A program made the position numbers and the translations under genes. Shown here piece after piece: positions 7,805 to 16,323 of a stretch of DNA of 64,000 nt. The DNA comes from Kitasatospora albolonga (GTDB lineage Bacteria; Actinomycetota; Actinomycetes; Streptomycetales; Streptomycetaceae), in assembly GCA_002082585.1 (NCBI GenBank), contig CP020563.1, forward strand, positions 1,606,001 to 1,670,000, written 5' to 3'. The notes under the pieces are model-generated. The model saw nothing but the letters and a program-made list of their open reading frames with translations, did no database searches and was not told the origin of the DNA. The first letter of the stretch is position 1. Each line of letters begins with the position of its first letter.

Positions 7805-9000
7805 GTACGACAGCAGCGGGGCCCCTGACCGGGCTGAAGGTCATCGACCTCGCCACCCTCTTCGCCGGACCGCTCGCCGCCACCATGCTCGGGGACTTCG
7901 GCGCCGATGTGATCAAGGTCGAGCACCCCCGTAAACCGGACCCCTCGCGCGGCCACGGGCCCGCCAAGGACGGCGTCGGCCTCTGGTGGAAGCTGCTCGG
8001 CCGCAACAAGCGCACGCTCACGCTCGACCTCTCCGCCCCCGGCGGCCGGGACGTGCTGCTGCGACTGGCCGCCGAGACCGATGTGATCGTGGAGAACTTC
8101 CGGCCGGGGACGCTGGAGCGCTGGGGGCTCGGTCCCGAGGAGCTGCACGCGGTCAACCCGCGGCTGGTGCTGGCCCGGGTCACCGGCTTCGGCCAGTTCG
8201 GGCCGTACGCGCACCGGCCCGGGTTCGGCACGCTGGCGGAGGCGATGAGCGGGTTCGCGGCGATCACCGGGGAGCCGGACGGGCCGCCGACGCTGCCGCC
8301 GTTCGGGCTGGCGGACTCGATCGCGGCGCTGGCGACGGCGTACGCGGTGATGGCCGCGCTCGCCGGACGGGAGAGGACGGGCGAGGGGCAGGTGGTGGAC
8401 CTGGCGATCATCGAGCCGATCCTGACCGTGCTGGGCCCGCAGCCGCTCTGGTACGACCAGCTCGGTTACGTCCAGCCGCGCACCGGCAACCGCTCCCGCA
8501 ACAACGCCCCACGCAACACCTACCGCACCGCCGACGGCCACTGGGTCGCGGTCTCCACCTCCGCCCAGTCGGTGGCGGAGCGGGTGATGCGGCTGGTCGG
8601 CCGCCCGGAGCTGATCGAGGAGCCGTGGTTCGGCTCGGGCACCGGCCGGGCCGAGCACACCGAGGAGCTCGACGCGGCGGTCGGCCACTGGATCTCCCGG
8701 CACAGCCGCGAGGAGGTGCTCAACGGCTTCGAGAAGGCGGAGGCCGCCGTGGCGCCGATCCATGACGTACGGGAGGTGATGGAGGACCCGCAGTACCGGG
8801 CGCTGGGCACGATCGCCGAGGTCGACGACCCGGAGCTGGGACCGCTGCGGATGCAGAACGTCCTCTTCCGGCTCTCGGAGACCCCGGGCGCCATCCGCTG
8901 GGCGGGCCGCCCGCACGGCGCGGACACCGAGGAGATCCTGCACGGGCTCGGCCTCTCCGCCACCCGGATCGCGGCGCTGCGGGACCAGGGGGCGCTGTGA
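7801..9000 (+). CDS. Family III CoA-transferase (CaiB/BaiF)
   Basis: 399 residues. N-terminal GLKVIDLATLFAGPLAATML and GDFGADVIKVEHP are hallmark CaiB/BaiF sequences; family members move CoA between carboxylic acids as interlocked dimers. Where well-studied members have Gly-Tyr-Asp with the catalytic aspartate, this protein reads GFGTLAEAMSG, with Gly at 143, so the usual acyl-enzyme residue appears absent although the rest of the motif (EAMSGFAAITG) is kept. It overlaps the ribokinase and the CitE-like gene, implying joint action with the lyase on a CoA ester. The substrate is unknown. Confidence 0.85.
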   Translation: MSTTAAGPLTGLKVIDLATLFAGPLAATMLGDFGADVIKVEHPRKPDPSRGHGPAKDGVGLWWKLLGRNKRTLTLDLSAPGGRDVLLRLAAETDVIVENFRPGTLERWGLGPEELHAVNPRLVLARVTGFGQFGPYAHRPGFGTLAEAMSGFAAITGEPDGPPTLPPFGLADSIAALATAYAVMAALAGRERTGEGQVVDLAIIEPILTVLGPQPLWYDQLGYVQPRTGNRSRNNAPRNTYRTADGHWVAVSTSAQSVAERVMRLVGRPELIEEPWFGSGTGRAEHTEELDAAVGHWISRHSREEVLNGFEKAEAAVAPIHDVREVMEDPQYRALGTIAEVDDPELGPLRMQNVLFRLSETPGAIRWAGRPHGADTEEILHGLGLSATRIAALRDQGAL

Positions 9001-9851
9001 GCGACTGCCCGGCCCCCGCCGCTCCCCCGCTGCCGGAGGACATCCCGCCGGTCGGCCGCCCCCCGCTGACCTGGCTGTACGTCCCCGGGGACCGGCCGGA
9101 GACGGTGGCCAAGGCGCTCGGCTGCGGGGCGGACGTGGTCATCGTGGATCTGGAGGACGCGGTCGCCCCCGACCGCAAGGAGTACGCGCGCGCCGCCACC
9201 GCCGAGCTCCTCGCGGACCCGGTGACCGCCGTACCCCTTCATGTCCGGGTGCACGGCGAGGACGACATCCGGGCGCTGACGGGGCTGCCGGGTCTGTCCG
9301 GGTTCCGGCTGCCCAAGATCACGCACGCGGTCTCCGTGCACCATGTGGCGGCGGTGGCCCCCGGCGTACCGCTGTATCCGCTGCTGGAGTCGGCGCTCGC
9401 CCTGGAGCACGCGTACTCGATCGCCTCGGCCGGCCCCGCCGTCCGGGGCATCGCGCTGGGCGAGGCGGATCTCCGTGCCGATCTGGGCGTACGGGAGGAC
9501 AGCGGGCTGGACTGGTCGCGCAGCCGACTCGTGGTGGCGGCCCGGGCGGCCGCGCTGCCGCCGCCCGCGCAGTCGGTCTTCCCGGACGTGCGGGACCTGG
9601 ACGGGCTGTGGGCCTCGTGCGTACGGGGACGGGGGCTCGGGCTGCTGGGGCGGGCGGCGATCCATCCGCGTCAGCTGGAGGTGATCGAGCGGGCGTTCCG
9701 GCCGACGGCCCGGGAGATCGAGGAGGCCGAGGAGATCGTCGCGGCGTCGGCGGTGGAGGCGGGGGCGCTGGCGCTGCCGGACGGGCGGTTCGTGGACGCG
9801 GCGGTGGTGGCGTCGGCGCGCCGCACACTGGCGATCGCCGGGCGGTCCTGA
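8997..9851 (+). CDS. HpcH/HpaI-type CoA-ester lyase (CitE-like)
   Basis: 284 residues, GTG start overlapping the preceding stop. The TIM-barrel lyase core has TWLYVPGDRPE, VIVDLEDAVAPDRK and ALGEADLRADLG, the last supplying the Glu and Asp that bind Mg2+ in citrate lyase beta, malyl-CoA and citramalyl-CoA lyases. Only the beta-type subunit is present, with no citrate lyase alpha or gamma genes nearby, so a stand-alone malyl/citramalyl-CoA-like lyase or thioesterase is more likely than citrate lyase. It is the last gene of the operon; a strong hairpin overlaps its stop codon. Confidence 0.85.
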   Translation: MSDCPAPAAPPLPEDIPPVGRPPLTWLYVPGDRPETVAKALGCGADVVIVDLEDAVAPDRKEYARAATAELLADPVTAVPLHVRVHGEDDIRALTGLPGLSGFRLPKITHAVSVHHVAAVAPGVPLYPLLESALALEHAYSIASAGPAVRGIALGEADLRADLGVREDSGLDWSRSRLVVAARAAALPPPAQSVFPDVRDLDGLWASCVRGRGLGLLGRAAIHPRQLEVIERAFRPTAREIEEAEEIVAASAVEAGALALPDGRFVDAAVVASARRTLAIAGRS

Positions 9852-9877
9852 GGTTTTCCCAGGTCCGCCCGGCGATC
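9833..9877. terminator. Bidirectional terminator between the CitE-like gene and lgt
   Basis: Perfect 13-bp inverted repeat GATCGCCGGGCGG/CCGCCCGGCGATC (9833-9845 and 9865-9877) enclosing a smaller CCTG/CAGG stem with a T-rich loop. It overlaps the stop of the plus-strand gene and lies just past the stop of lgt on the minus strand, so it can end both transcripts. Confidence 0.8.
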
Positions 9878-9900
9878 GGGGGTGGTTCGCGCGCGGGAGG

Positions 9901-10887
9901 TCAGCTCTTGTCGGCTGCCTCGGGGGCGTTCTTCTTCAGCGGGTCGCTGTCGGCGCTGTCGGTGTCCGGCGCGTCCTTCTTCAGCGGGTCGCCGTCCGTG
10001 CTGTCGGCCTCGGGAGCGTCCGTGCCGTCCGCGTCGTCGTCCTTCTTCTCGGCGGCTGCGGCGGCCCCGGCGGCCTTGTCCGGCTCGACGATCTCCTCGC
10101 GGCCCGGGCGGAGCCTGGCGGAGATCACGATGTACGCGACGGCGAGGGCGAAGACGATGATCGCGGTCCACACGTTCAGCCGCAGGCCGAGGATGTGGTG
10201 GGCCTCGTCGACCCGCATGTACTCGATCCAGGCGCGTCCGGCGCAGTAGGCCGCGACGTACAGCGCGAAGGCCCGTCCGTGGCCGAGCTTGAAGCGGCGG
10301 TCGGCCCAGATGACGAGGAGGGCGACGCCGATGCACCACAGCGACTCGTACAGGAAGGTCGGGTGGTACGTCCCGGCGACCCGGTTCGGGCCCTCGCTGA
10401 TCTCCAGCGCCCAGGGGAGGTCGGTCGGCTTTCCGTACAGCTCCTGGTTGAACCAGTTGCCCCAGCGGCCGATGGCCTGGGCGACGGCGATACCGGGGGC
10501 CAGCGCGTCCGCCCAGGCGGGCAGCGGGATGCCCCGGCGGCGGCAGCCGATCCAGGCGCCGACCGCGCCGAGGGCGATGGCGCCCCAGATGCCGAGACCG
10601 CCCTCCCAGATCTTGAAGGCGTCGACCCAGTTCTGGCCTTCGCTGAAGTAGAGCTGGTAGTCGGTGATCACGTGGTAGAGCCGGCCGCCGACGAGGCCGA
10701 AGGGCACGGCCCAGACGGCGATGTCGGCGACGGTGCCCGCTTTGCCGCCACGGGCGACCCAGCGCTTGTTGCCGATCCAGACGGCGACGAAGACACCGAT
10801 GATGATGCAGAACGCGTAGCCGCGCAGCGGGATCGGGCCGAGCTCGATCACGCCGGTCGACGGGCTGGGAATGGAGGCAAGGTTCAT
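9901..10887 (-). CDS. lgt: Prolipoprotein diacylglyceryl transferase
   Basis: 328 residues. Lgt transfers diacylglycerol from phosphatidylglycerol to the lipobox cysteine of prolipoproteins, the step before cleavage by LspA (also in this window). The multi-pass membrane core contains GGLGIWGAIALGAVGAW and the Lgt signature GRWGNWFNQELYG, with HPTFLYES following. The ATG at 10887 opens directly into the first membrane segment. The last ~55 residues are a charged Asp/Lys/Ala tail with a repeated DPLKK(D/N)AP unit (period about 15 residues, 45 bp at DNA level), not part of the enzyme core and likely cytoplasmic. It follows the trp genes on the minus strand, as in other Streptomyces. Confidence 0.95.
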   Translation of the reverse strand: MNLASIPSPSTGVIELGPIPLRGYAFCIIIGVFVAVWIGNKRWVARGGKAGTVADIAVWAVPFGLVGGRLYHVITDYQLYFSEGQNWVDAFKIWEGGLGIWGAIALGAVGAWIGCRRRGIPLPAWADALAPGIAVAQAIGRWGNWFNQELYGKPTDLPWALEISEGPNRVAGTYHPTFLYESLWCIGVALLVIWADRRFKLGHGRAFALYVAAYCAGRAWIEYMRVDEAHHILGLRLNVWTAIIVFALAVAYIVISARLRPGREEIVEPDKAAGAAAAAEKKDDDADGTDAPEADSTDGDPLKKDAPDTDSADSDPLKKNAPEAADKS

Positions 10888-10906
10888 GACGGGGTCGACG
10901 CTACCC

Positions 10907-10939
10907 TGCCGGGCGGTGGGTACGGCAAGCCGCCCGGCA
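10907..10939 (-). terminator. Possible hairpin between dsbA-like gene and lgt
   Basis: Inverted repeat TGCCGGGCGG/CCGCCCGGCA with a 13-base loop, in the gap between the dsbA-like stop and the lgt start. It may terminate or attenuate transcription entering lgt from upstream; no T-run follows. Confidence 0.4.
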
Positions 10940-10995
10940 ACTTCTGGGTAACGGGGCCACGCTCACGGGCCCCCGGGTCCCTTTCCCCGGACCCC

Positions 10996-11823
10996 TCAGG
11001 AAGCGGGCGCGGACGGGGTGGCGGTGCCGGGCTTCTTGCCCTTGTTGGCCTCCATGACCCACTTCTTCAGGTTCTCCACGGAGATCTGCTCGTCGCCCTT
11101 CTTCGGGAAGATCGACTCGCCGTTGAGGAGCGCGGTCGGGGTGCCCTGGAAGCCGCCCTCGCGGAACGCGGTGTCGGACTTCTGGACCCAGCTGTCGTGG
11201 GTGCCCTCCTCCACACAGCTGCGGAACTCCGGCGTGTCGAGCCCCTTCACCTCACCGGCCAGCTCGATCAGCCGGCTGTTCTTGGCGAAGGCGTCGTCGG
11301 GCTCGGGCGGCTGGTTGCGGAAGAGGACGTCGTGGTACGGGGCGAACTTGCCGACGTCCTGGGCGCAGGCGGCGGCGTTGGCGGCGCGCAGCGAGCCCTT
11401 GCCGCCGAGGTTGCCGTCGATGATCGTCGCCAGGTGGTAGTCCACCTTGAGCTGCCCCGCCTCGACCAGCTCCGTGATGGTCTCCCGGAAGGCGTTCTCG
11501 AACTGGGCGCAGACCGGGCAGCGGAAGTCCTCCCAGATCGTGAGCGTGGACGGGGCGTCGGACGCGCCGACCGGCAGGGTCAGGGCGTCCTCGCCGGTCG
11601 CCCCCGACGGGGTGATGGCGGGGCCGGAGGCGCTGTCGCCGCCGCTGTCCTTGCCCACGTTGGCCGCGATCAGGCCGACCACTCCGGCCAGCGCCAGCAC
11701 CCCGACCACGGCCGAGGCGACGATCAGCGTACGGCGGCGCTTCTCGCGCCCCTTGTCCTGCTCGCGCTGCTGGGCCAGGCGCTCACGCGCGCTTCTTTTT
11801 CCCTGAGGAATGTTGTCGCTCAC
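10996..11823 (-). CDS. Membrane-anchored DsbA-like thioredoxin-fold protein
   Basis: 275 residues from the GTG at 11823 (an upstream in-frame ATG at 11871 lies in sequence that does not look conserved). The layout is a basic cytoplasmic N-terminus rich in Arg and Lys, one membrane segment (LIVASAVVGVLALAGVVGLIAA), then an extracytoplasmic DSBA/thioredoxin fold with the redox motif CPVC and a cis-Pro region GTPTALLNG. It probably acts as an oxidoreductase on secreted proteins. A paralogue with the same architecture lies at 43404-44219. It sits between trpA and lgt, an arrangement that links it to membrane and exported-protein maturation. Confidence 0.85.
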   Translation of the reverse strand: MSDNIPQGKRSARERLAQQREQDKGREKRRRTLIVASAVVGVLALAGVVGLIAANVGKDSGGDSASGPAITPSGATGEDALTLPVGASDAPSTLTIWEDFRCPVCAQFENAFRETITELVEAGQLKVDYHLATIIDGNLGGKGSLRAANAAACAQDVGKFAPYHDVLFRNQPPEPDDAFAKNSRLIELAGEVKGLDTPEFRSCVEEGTHDSWVQKSDTAFREGGFQGTPTALLNGESIFPKKGDEQISVENLKKWVMEANKGKKPGTATPSAPAS

Positions 11824-11898
11824 ACCCGCAGCAACGAACCGGGGAGGCACGTACGCGCCTCCCCGGTCCACAATCCACCCATTCGGGTGATTCGGGCG

Positions 11899-11983
11899 TC
11901 AGCCCTTTCGAACACCCTGCGCACCGGTCTCCGAGCGCCAGTCAGCGCTTTCGGACGCCCTGCGCCAGTTCGCCCGCGAGCGA
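11899..11983. repeat. 43-bp tandem partial duplication of the trpA 3' end
   Basis: The segment starting at 11942 (trpA stop and last codons) is repeated imperfectly from 11899, 43 bp downstream of the stop in the gene's direction. Both copies would encode AQGVRK plus one residue and a TGA stop, so trpA is followed by a second copy of its own C-terminal codons. Confidence 0.75.
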
Positions 11984-12754
11984 GCGGACGGCGTCGAGAC
12001 CGGCGGCCTCGTCGGGGGCGTCCAGGATCGCCTTGACGAAGGCCGAGCCGACGATCACGCCGTCGGCGAAGCCCGCGACCTCGGTGGCCTGGGCGGCGTT
12101 GGAGACGCCGAGGCCGACGCAGACCGGCAGGTCGGTGGTGGCGCGGGTGCGCCCCACCAGTTCCTTGGCCTGGGCGCCGACGGAGGCGCGGGTTCCGGTG
12201 ACGCCCATCAGGGAGGCCGCGTACACGAAGCCGGAACCGGCCTCGGTGATGGTGGCCAGACGGGCGTCCTTGCTGCTGGGAGCGACGACGAACACGGTGG
12301 CGAGGCCGTGCTTGTCGGCGTGCTCGCGCCACAGCGCGGACTCCTGGACCGGCAGGTCGGGCAGGATGCACCCGGCGCCGCCCGCCTCGGCCAGCTCGGC
12401 GGTGAAGCGCTCGACGCCGTACCGGTCGATGGGGTTCCAGTACGTCATGACCAGGATCGGCACCCCGGTGGCCTCGTACGCCTCGCGGACCGTACGCATC
12501 ACGTCCGCGATCCGGACCCCGCCGCGCAGGGCGATGTCGTCGGCGGTCTGGATGACCGGACCGTCGAGGACCGGGTCGCTGTGCGGCAGCCCGACCTCGA
12601 CGACGTCCGCGCCGCCCGCGACGACGGCCTTGACCGCCTCGATGCCGCCGTCCACGGTCGGGAAACCGGCCGGGAGGTAGGCGATGAGCGCGGCCCGGTC
12701 CTCGGCCTTCGCGGCGGCGAGGGTGGCGCTCAACAGCTCGATGTTGCCGCTCAC
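11942..12754 (-). CDS. trpA: Tryptophan synthase alpha subunit
   Basis: 270 residues. It cleaves indole-3-glycerol phosphate to indole and glyceraldehyde 3-phosphate; indole passes to TrpB. The TIM-barrel has [28 protein letters not shown] (usual catalytic Glu region) and GVTGTRA; the typical Pro-Phe-Ser-Asp-Pro reads Pro-His-Ser-Asp-Pro, a common actinobacterial form. The start is GTG at 12754, overlapping the trpB stop (GTGA), so the subunits are translationally coupled. Its 3' end is tandemly duplicated. Confidence 0.96.
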   Translation of the reverse strand: MSGNIELLSATLAAAKAEDRAALIAYLPAGFPTVDGGIEAVKAVVAGGADVVEVGLPHSDPVLDGPVIQTADDIALRGGVRIADVMRTVREAYEATGVPILVMTYWNPIDRYGVERFTAELAEAGGAGCILPDLPVQESALWREHADKHGLATVFVVAPSSKDARLATITEAGSGFVYAASLMGVTGTRASVGAQAKELVGRTRATTDLPVCVGLGVSNAAQATEVAGFADGVIVGSAFVKAILDAPDEAAGLDAVRSLAGELAQGVRKR

Positions 12755-14037
12755 TTGGCGTCTCCCTCGATCTCGGCGCGGTCGCTGTCGGCGTCCGCCT
12801 CGACGGCGGCGTCGGTGTCGTACAGGCCGAAGTAGCGGGCGGCCGTGTCCATGTCCTTGTCGCCCCGGCCGGACAGGTTGACGAGGATCAGCCCGTCCCT
12901 GCCCAGCTCCTTGCCCAGGTCCAGCGCACCGGCCAGCGCGTGCGCGCTCTCGATCGCCGGGATGATGCCCTCGGTACGGGAGAGGAGGCGCAGGGCCTGC
13001 ATGGCGGCGTCGTCGGTGACGGCCCGGTACTCGCCGCGCCCGATGTCCTTGAGGTAGGAGTGCTCGGGGCCGATGCCCGGGTAGTCCAGGCCCGCCGAGA
13101 TGGAGTACGGCTCGGTGATCTGGCCCTCGTCGTCCTGGAGGACGTAACTGCGCGAGCCGTGCAGGATGCCCGGCTCCCCCGCCGTCAGGGTCGCCGCGTG
13201 CTCGCCGGTCTCCACACCGTGCCCGGCGGGCTCGCAGCCCACCAGGCGGACATCGGTGTCGGGGATGAAGGCGTGGAAGAGGCCGATGGCGTTGGAGCCG
13301 CCGCCGACACAGGCGACCGCCGCGTCGGGGAGGCGGCCGGCGCGCTCCAGGAGCTGGCGGCGGGCCTCGACGCCGATGACCCGGTGGAAGTCGCGGACCA
13401 TCGCCGGGAAGGGGTGCGGACCCGCGACCGTACCGAAGAGGTAGTGCGTACGGTCCACATTGGCGACCCAGTCGCGGAACGCCTCGTTGATGGCGTCCTT
13501 CAGGGTGCGCGAGCCGGACTTCACGGCGACGACCTCGGCGCCGAGCATGCGCATCCGGGCCACGTTGAGCGCCTGGCGCTCGGTGTCGATCTCGCCCATG
13601 TAGATGGTGCAGTCGAGACCGAAGAGGGCGCAGGCCGTGGCGGTGGCGACACCGTGCTGACCGGCGCCGGTCTCTGCGATGACCCGGGTCTTGCCCATGC
13701 GCTTGGTGAGCAGCGCCTGGCCCAGCACGTTGTTGATCTTGTGCGAGCCGGTGTGGTTCAGGTCCTCCCGCTTGAGGAAGATCCTCGCCCCGCCCGCGTG
13801 TTCGGCGAAGCGCGGGACCTCGGTCAGCGCGCTGGGGCGGCCGGTGTAGTTGACCATCAGCTCGTTGAGCTCGGCGGCGAACGCCGGGTCGGACTTGGCC
13901 TTGTCGTACTCGACGGCGACCTCGTCCACGGCGGCGACGAGCGCCTCCGGGATGAACTTGCCGCCGTAGGCGCCGAAGTAGCCCTCGGCGCTGGGGATCA
14001 GACCTTCGGGGTCCGGAATGAAGAACTCGGACGTCAT
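12751..14037 (-). CDS. trpB: Tryptophan synthase beta subunit
   Basis: 428 residues, a PLP enzyme that condenses indole with serine. The lysine motif HTGSHKINN, the EAGAGQHG-equivalent [10 protein letters not shown] and the phosphate-binding [10 protein letters not shown] are present. ATG at 14037 with GAGGAG upstream. The C-terminus has a short acidic extension ([14 protein letters not shown]) beyond the fold. It is preceded by trpM with a 147-base gap and overlaps trpA. Length and motifs fit a TrpB1-type enzyme that works in complex with TrpA. Confidence 0.96.
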   Translation of the reverse strand: MTSEFFIPDPEGLIPSAEGYFGAYGGKFIPEALVAAVDEVAVEYDKAKSDPAFAAELNELMVNYTGRPSALTEVPRFAEHAGGARIFLKREDLNHTGSHKINNVLGQALLTKRMGKTRVIAETGAGQHGVATATACALFGLDCTIYMGEIDTERQALNVARMRMLGAEVVAVKSGSRTLKDAINEAFRDWVANVDRTHYLFGTVAGPHPFPAMVRDFHRVIGVEARRQLLERAGRLPDAAVACVGGGSNAIGLFHAFIPDTDVRLVGCEPAGHGVETGEHAATLTAGEPGILHGSRSYVLQDDEGQITEPYSISAGLDYPGIGPEHSYLKDIGRGEYRAVTDDAAMQALRLLSRTEGIIPAIESAHALAGALDLGKELGRDGLILVNLSGRGDKDMDTAARYFGLYDTDAAVEADADSDRAEIEGDAK

Positions 14038-14184
14038 GCGACATGCTCCTCGACGTGCATGGCAACGGGTGGGTTCACCGTATGCGCGGAGCGGCGAGCG
14101 CCACCGGGACCGGCATGCGGTCGCGGCGGTGCGGTCGTACGTACGAGGGGATGGGGGTGGTGCGGTACGTCGGCCGGGGCTCGC

Positions 14185-14400
14185 CTACAGCGCGGACCCC
14201 GGGCGCCATCGCATCCCGTTCACCTGGCCGGGCTCGTCCCCGATGACGTACCGCACACGCCGTCCGTGCACGCGCCGGGCGGGGGCGCGGCAGCCGCGCG
14301 GCCTGCACCCGCGCGCCAGCGGGGCGTGCGGGTCCCGCGCCGGGGCCCCGGCGGGGCGCAGGCCCGGCCGGGTGCGGAGCGCGGGGCGACGGTCGGTCAT
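14185..14400 (-). CDS. trpM: TrpM-like small protein of the trp cluster
   Basis: 71 residues, Arg/Pro-rich with a conserved-looking C-terminal half (VRYVIGDEPGQVNGMRWRPGSAL region). It lies between trpC and trpB, where Streptomyces coelicolor has trpM, a small protein reported to modulate tryptophan synthesis and development. Identification rests on position, size and the C-terminal segment; high GC makes short frames easy to over-call, so the exact start (ATG at 14400, just 18 bases after the trpC stop) is less certain. No domain is known. Confidence 0.65.
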   Translation of the reverse strand: MTDRRPALRTRPGLRPAGAPARDPHAPLARGCRPRGCRAPARRVHGRRVRYVIGDEPGQVNGMRWRPGSAL

Positions 14401-14418
14401 GGGTCGTGGGGCTCCCGG

Positions 14419-15228
14419 TCAGCCGCGGCCGTGGCGGAGCGCCGGGTGGGCGCCCGCGGCGACCAGGTCGGCGACGGCGGCGCGCGGGTCGCGGCCGGTG
14501 ACCAGGGACTCGCCGACCAGGACGGCGTCGGCGCCCGCGTTGGCGTACGCGATCAGGTCGTGCGGGCCCCGGACGCCGGACTCGGCGACCTTGACGATGT
14601 GGTCGGGGATCTCGGGGGCGACGCGCTCGAAGGTGGAGCGGTCGACCTTGAGGTCCTTCAGGTTGCGCGCGTTGACGCCGATGATCTTCGCTCCGGCGTC
14701 CACAGCGCGCTCCGCCTCCTCCTCGTCGTGCGCCTCGACGAGCGGGGTGAGCCCGATGGACTCGGCGCGCTCGATGAGGGAGACCAGGGCCTCCTGGTCG
14801 AGGGCGGCGACGATCAGCAGGGCGAGGTCGGCGCCGTACGCCCGGGCCTCCCACAGCTGGTACGAGGTGACGATGAAGTCCTTGCGCAGGATCGGGGTGT
14901 CGACCTTGGCGCGGACGGCCTCCAGGTCGGCGAGCGAACCGCCGAAGCGGCGCTCCTCGGTGAGGACCGAGATGACGGACGCGCCGCCCGCCTCGTAGTC
15001 CGCGGCGAGCGCGGCGGGGTCCGCGATGGCGGCCAGGGCCCCCTTGGACGGGGACGAGCGCTTGACCTCGCAGATGACGGTGACGCCCTCGCCGCGCAGG
15101 GCGGCGACTCCGTCCTTGGCCTGGGGGGCGCGGGCCGCGCGCTCCTTCAGCTCGTCGAGGCTGACGCGCGCCTGCCGCTCCGCGAGGTCGGCGCGAACGC
15201 CGTCGATGATCTCGTCGAGCACACTCAC
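14419..15228 (-). CDS. trpC: Indole-3-glycerol-phosphate synthase
   Basis: 269 residues. It closes the indole ring from carboxyphenylaminodeoxyribulose phosphate. Signatures: [10 protein letters not shown] near residue 52, ILRKDFI (catalytic Lys), [13 protein letters not shown] and AESGV. The start is GTG at 15228 behind an AAGGGGG stretch; the frame continues upstream but only with shadow sequence. No fused or adjacent trpF is present; phosphoribosylanthranilate isomerase should come from PriA (23429-24154). Confidence 0.95.
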   Translation of the reverse strand: MSVLDEIIDGVRADLAERQARVSLDELKERAARAPQAKDGVAALRGEGVTVICEVKRSSPSKGALAAIADPAALAADYEAGGASVISVLTEERRFGGSLADLEAVRAKVDTPILRKDFIVTSYQLWEARAYGADLALLIVAALDQEALVSLIERAESIGLTPLVEAHDEEEAERAVDAGAKIIGVNARNLKDLKVDRSTFERVAPEIPDHIVKVAESGVRGPHDLIAYANAGADAVLVGESLVTGRDPRAAVADLVAAGAHPALRHGRG

Positions 15229-15343
15229 GCGAGCGGCCCCCTTCCGGAACGGTTGACGGTGAACAGGATCAGCCGTACCGATGGTATCCGCAGGAGGCCC
15301 CGGGGCCCGCATCAGGCCACGCCGCGTCCCACTACCTGGGCAT

Positions 15344-16318
15344 TCAGGGCGCCAGCGCCGCCCCGAACGGCAGATTCCGGACCACGGTGAAGACCAGGAG
15401 GACGGCTCCCAGGGCCCACCACCAGACGGGTGCCAGAGCGATCCGCAGGGGCTGCCCGCGCCAGGAGCGGACCAGCCAGAGGACCCAGACCGCGGCGAAG
15501 AGGACGTAGCCGACGACGGCGACCGCGTTGGCGGAGAGCGCGGCGCCGAGGTCGCCGTGAACGAACGCGTGGGCACTGCGGAGCCCGCCGCAGCCGGGGC
15601 AGAACGCGCCGGTGACCCTGAGCAGCGGGCAGACGGGGTAGTGCCCGGGCTCGTTGGGGTCGACGGCCCCGACGTACGCGAAGGCACCGGCTACGGCGGC
15701 GAGGGTGCCGAGGGGGGCGGCCAGCCGTCGCATGCGTCCGGGGCCGCCCCGGTCCGCCCGGGGCCCTTCCGGGCCCGTCCGGCTTCCTTCCGGAGCTGTG
15801 GCGCTTCCGCTCCGGGCCGTCCGGCTTCCTCCCGGACCTGTGGCACTTCCGCTCCGGCCCGTCCGGTCTTCGGGGCCGGAACCGGGGTGGTTGGTGCCCA
15901 ACCAGCCTGTCCCGCCTTCGGGGGCGGAACCGGGGTGGGCGGTGCCCAACCAGCCCGTCCGGCGTTTGAGGACGGAACCGTGGCTGTGGGGGGCGGACAC
16001 CTGCGAGGGGCTCTCGCCCGAGGGGCCTGTGAGCTGCGGGCTCTCCCCGGCGAGGGTTCCGTCCTCAAACGCCGGACGGGCTTGGTGGGGGCCCTGGCCG
16101 GCTTGGTGGGGCCCCGGGCCGACTGGATGGGGACCCGGGCCGACCTGGCGGGGGCCCGGATCGGCTGGGGTGGGTGCGGCCATGTCCGGCGTCGGGCAGA
16201 CCGTCAGCGGCATGTTCCAGGGGCCGACGCCCTGGGGCTCGGCCTGCGGGTCCGGGTCCGGGGGCCGGGCGGCGGAGGGGGGAGGAGAGGCGTCCACCCG
16301 GTGATTGTCGCCGTTCAT
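15344..16318 (-). CDS. DUF2752 membrane protein with repeat-laden N-terminal extension
   Basis: The C-terminal ~130 residues form a DUF2752 protein: membrane segment, the cysteine motif [20 protein letters not shown], then two more membrane segments. The 195 residues before this, if translated from the ATG at 16318, are Gly/Pro/Ser-rich and encoded by tandem repeats and a 28-bp inverted pair of a dispersed element. An internal ATG at 15733 would give only the conserved 129-residue core. The 16318 start has no clear ribosome-binding site and sits next to a terminator hairpin, so the true start is open. It lies between trpE-side and trpC-side genes, as is usual in Streptomyces. Confidence 0.7.
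   Translation of the reverse strand: MNGDNHRVDASPPPSAARPPDPDPQAEPQGVGPWNMPLTVCPTPDMAAPTPADPGPRQVGPGPHPVGPGPHQAGQGPHQARPAFEDGTLAGESPQLTGPSGESPSQVSAPHSHGSVLKRRTGWLGTAHPGSAPEGGTGWLGTNHPGSGPEDRTGRSGSATGPGGSRTARSGSATAPEGSRTGPEGPRADRGGPGRMRRLAAPLGTLAAVAGAFAYVGAVDPNEPGHYPVCPLLRVTGAFCPGCGGLRSAHAFVHGDLGAALSANAVAVVGYVLFAAVWVLWLVRSWRGQPLRIALAPVWWWALGAVLLVFTVVRNLPFGAALAP
15952..16082. repeat. 28-bp inverted repeat (dispersed Streptomyces-type element) inside the DUF2752 frame
   Basis: Arms 15952-15979 and 16055-16082 are perfect reverse complements containing the GTCCGGCGTTTGAGGAC core, separated by 75 bp. The same core occurs near 32.4 kb and 56.6 kb. Neighbouring sequence (about 15790-15970) holds two pairs of imperfect direct repeats of roughly 40-50 bp. 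Confidence 0.85.
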
Positions 16319-16323
16319 ACGGA

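Noticed and set aside
14034..14060. Eight-codon upstream frame overlapping the trpB start
   Set aside because: It contains no Trp codons and is short enough to arise by chance; no attenuator structure was seen.
15253..15281. TTGACG and TACCGA with 17-base spacing, a promoter-like pair on the plus strand
   Set aside because: No plus-strand gene follows; both flanking genes are on the minus strand.
12940..15390. Plus-strand open frame of about 816 codons opposite trpB, trpM and trpC
   Set aside because: Antisense shadow of well-supported genes; no ribosome-binding site or family motif.
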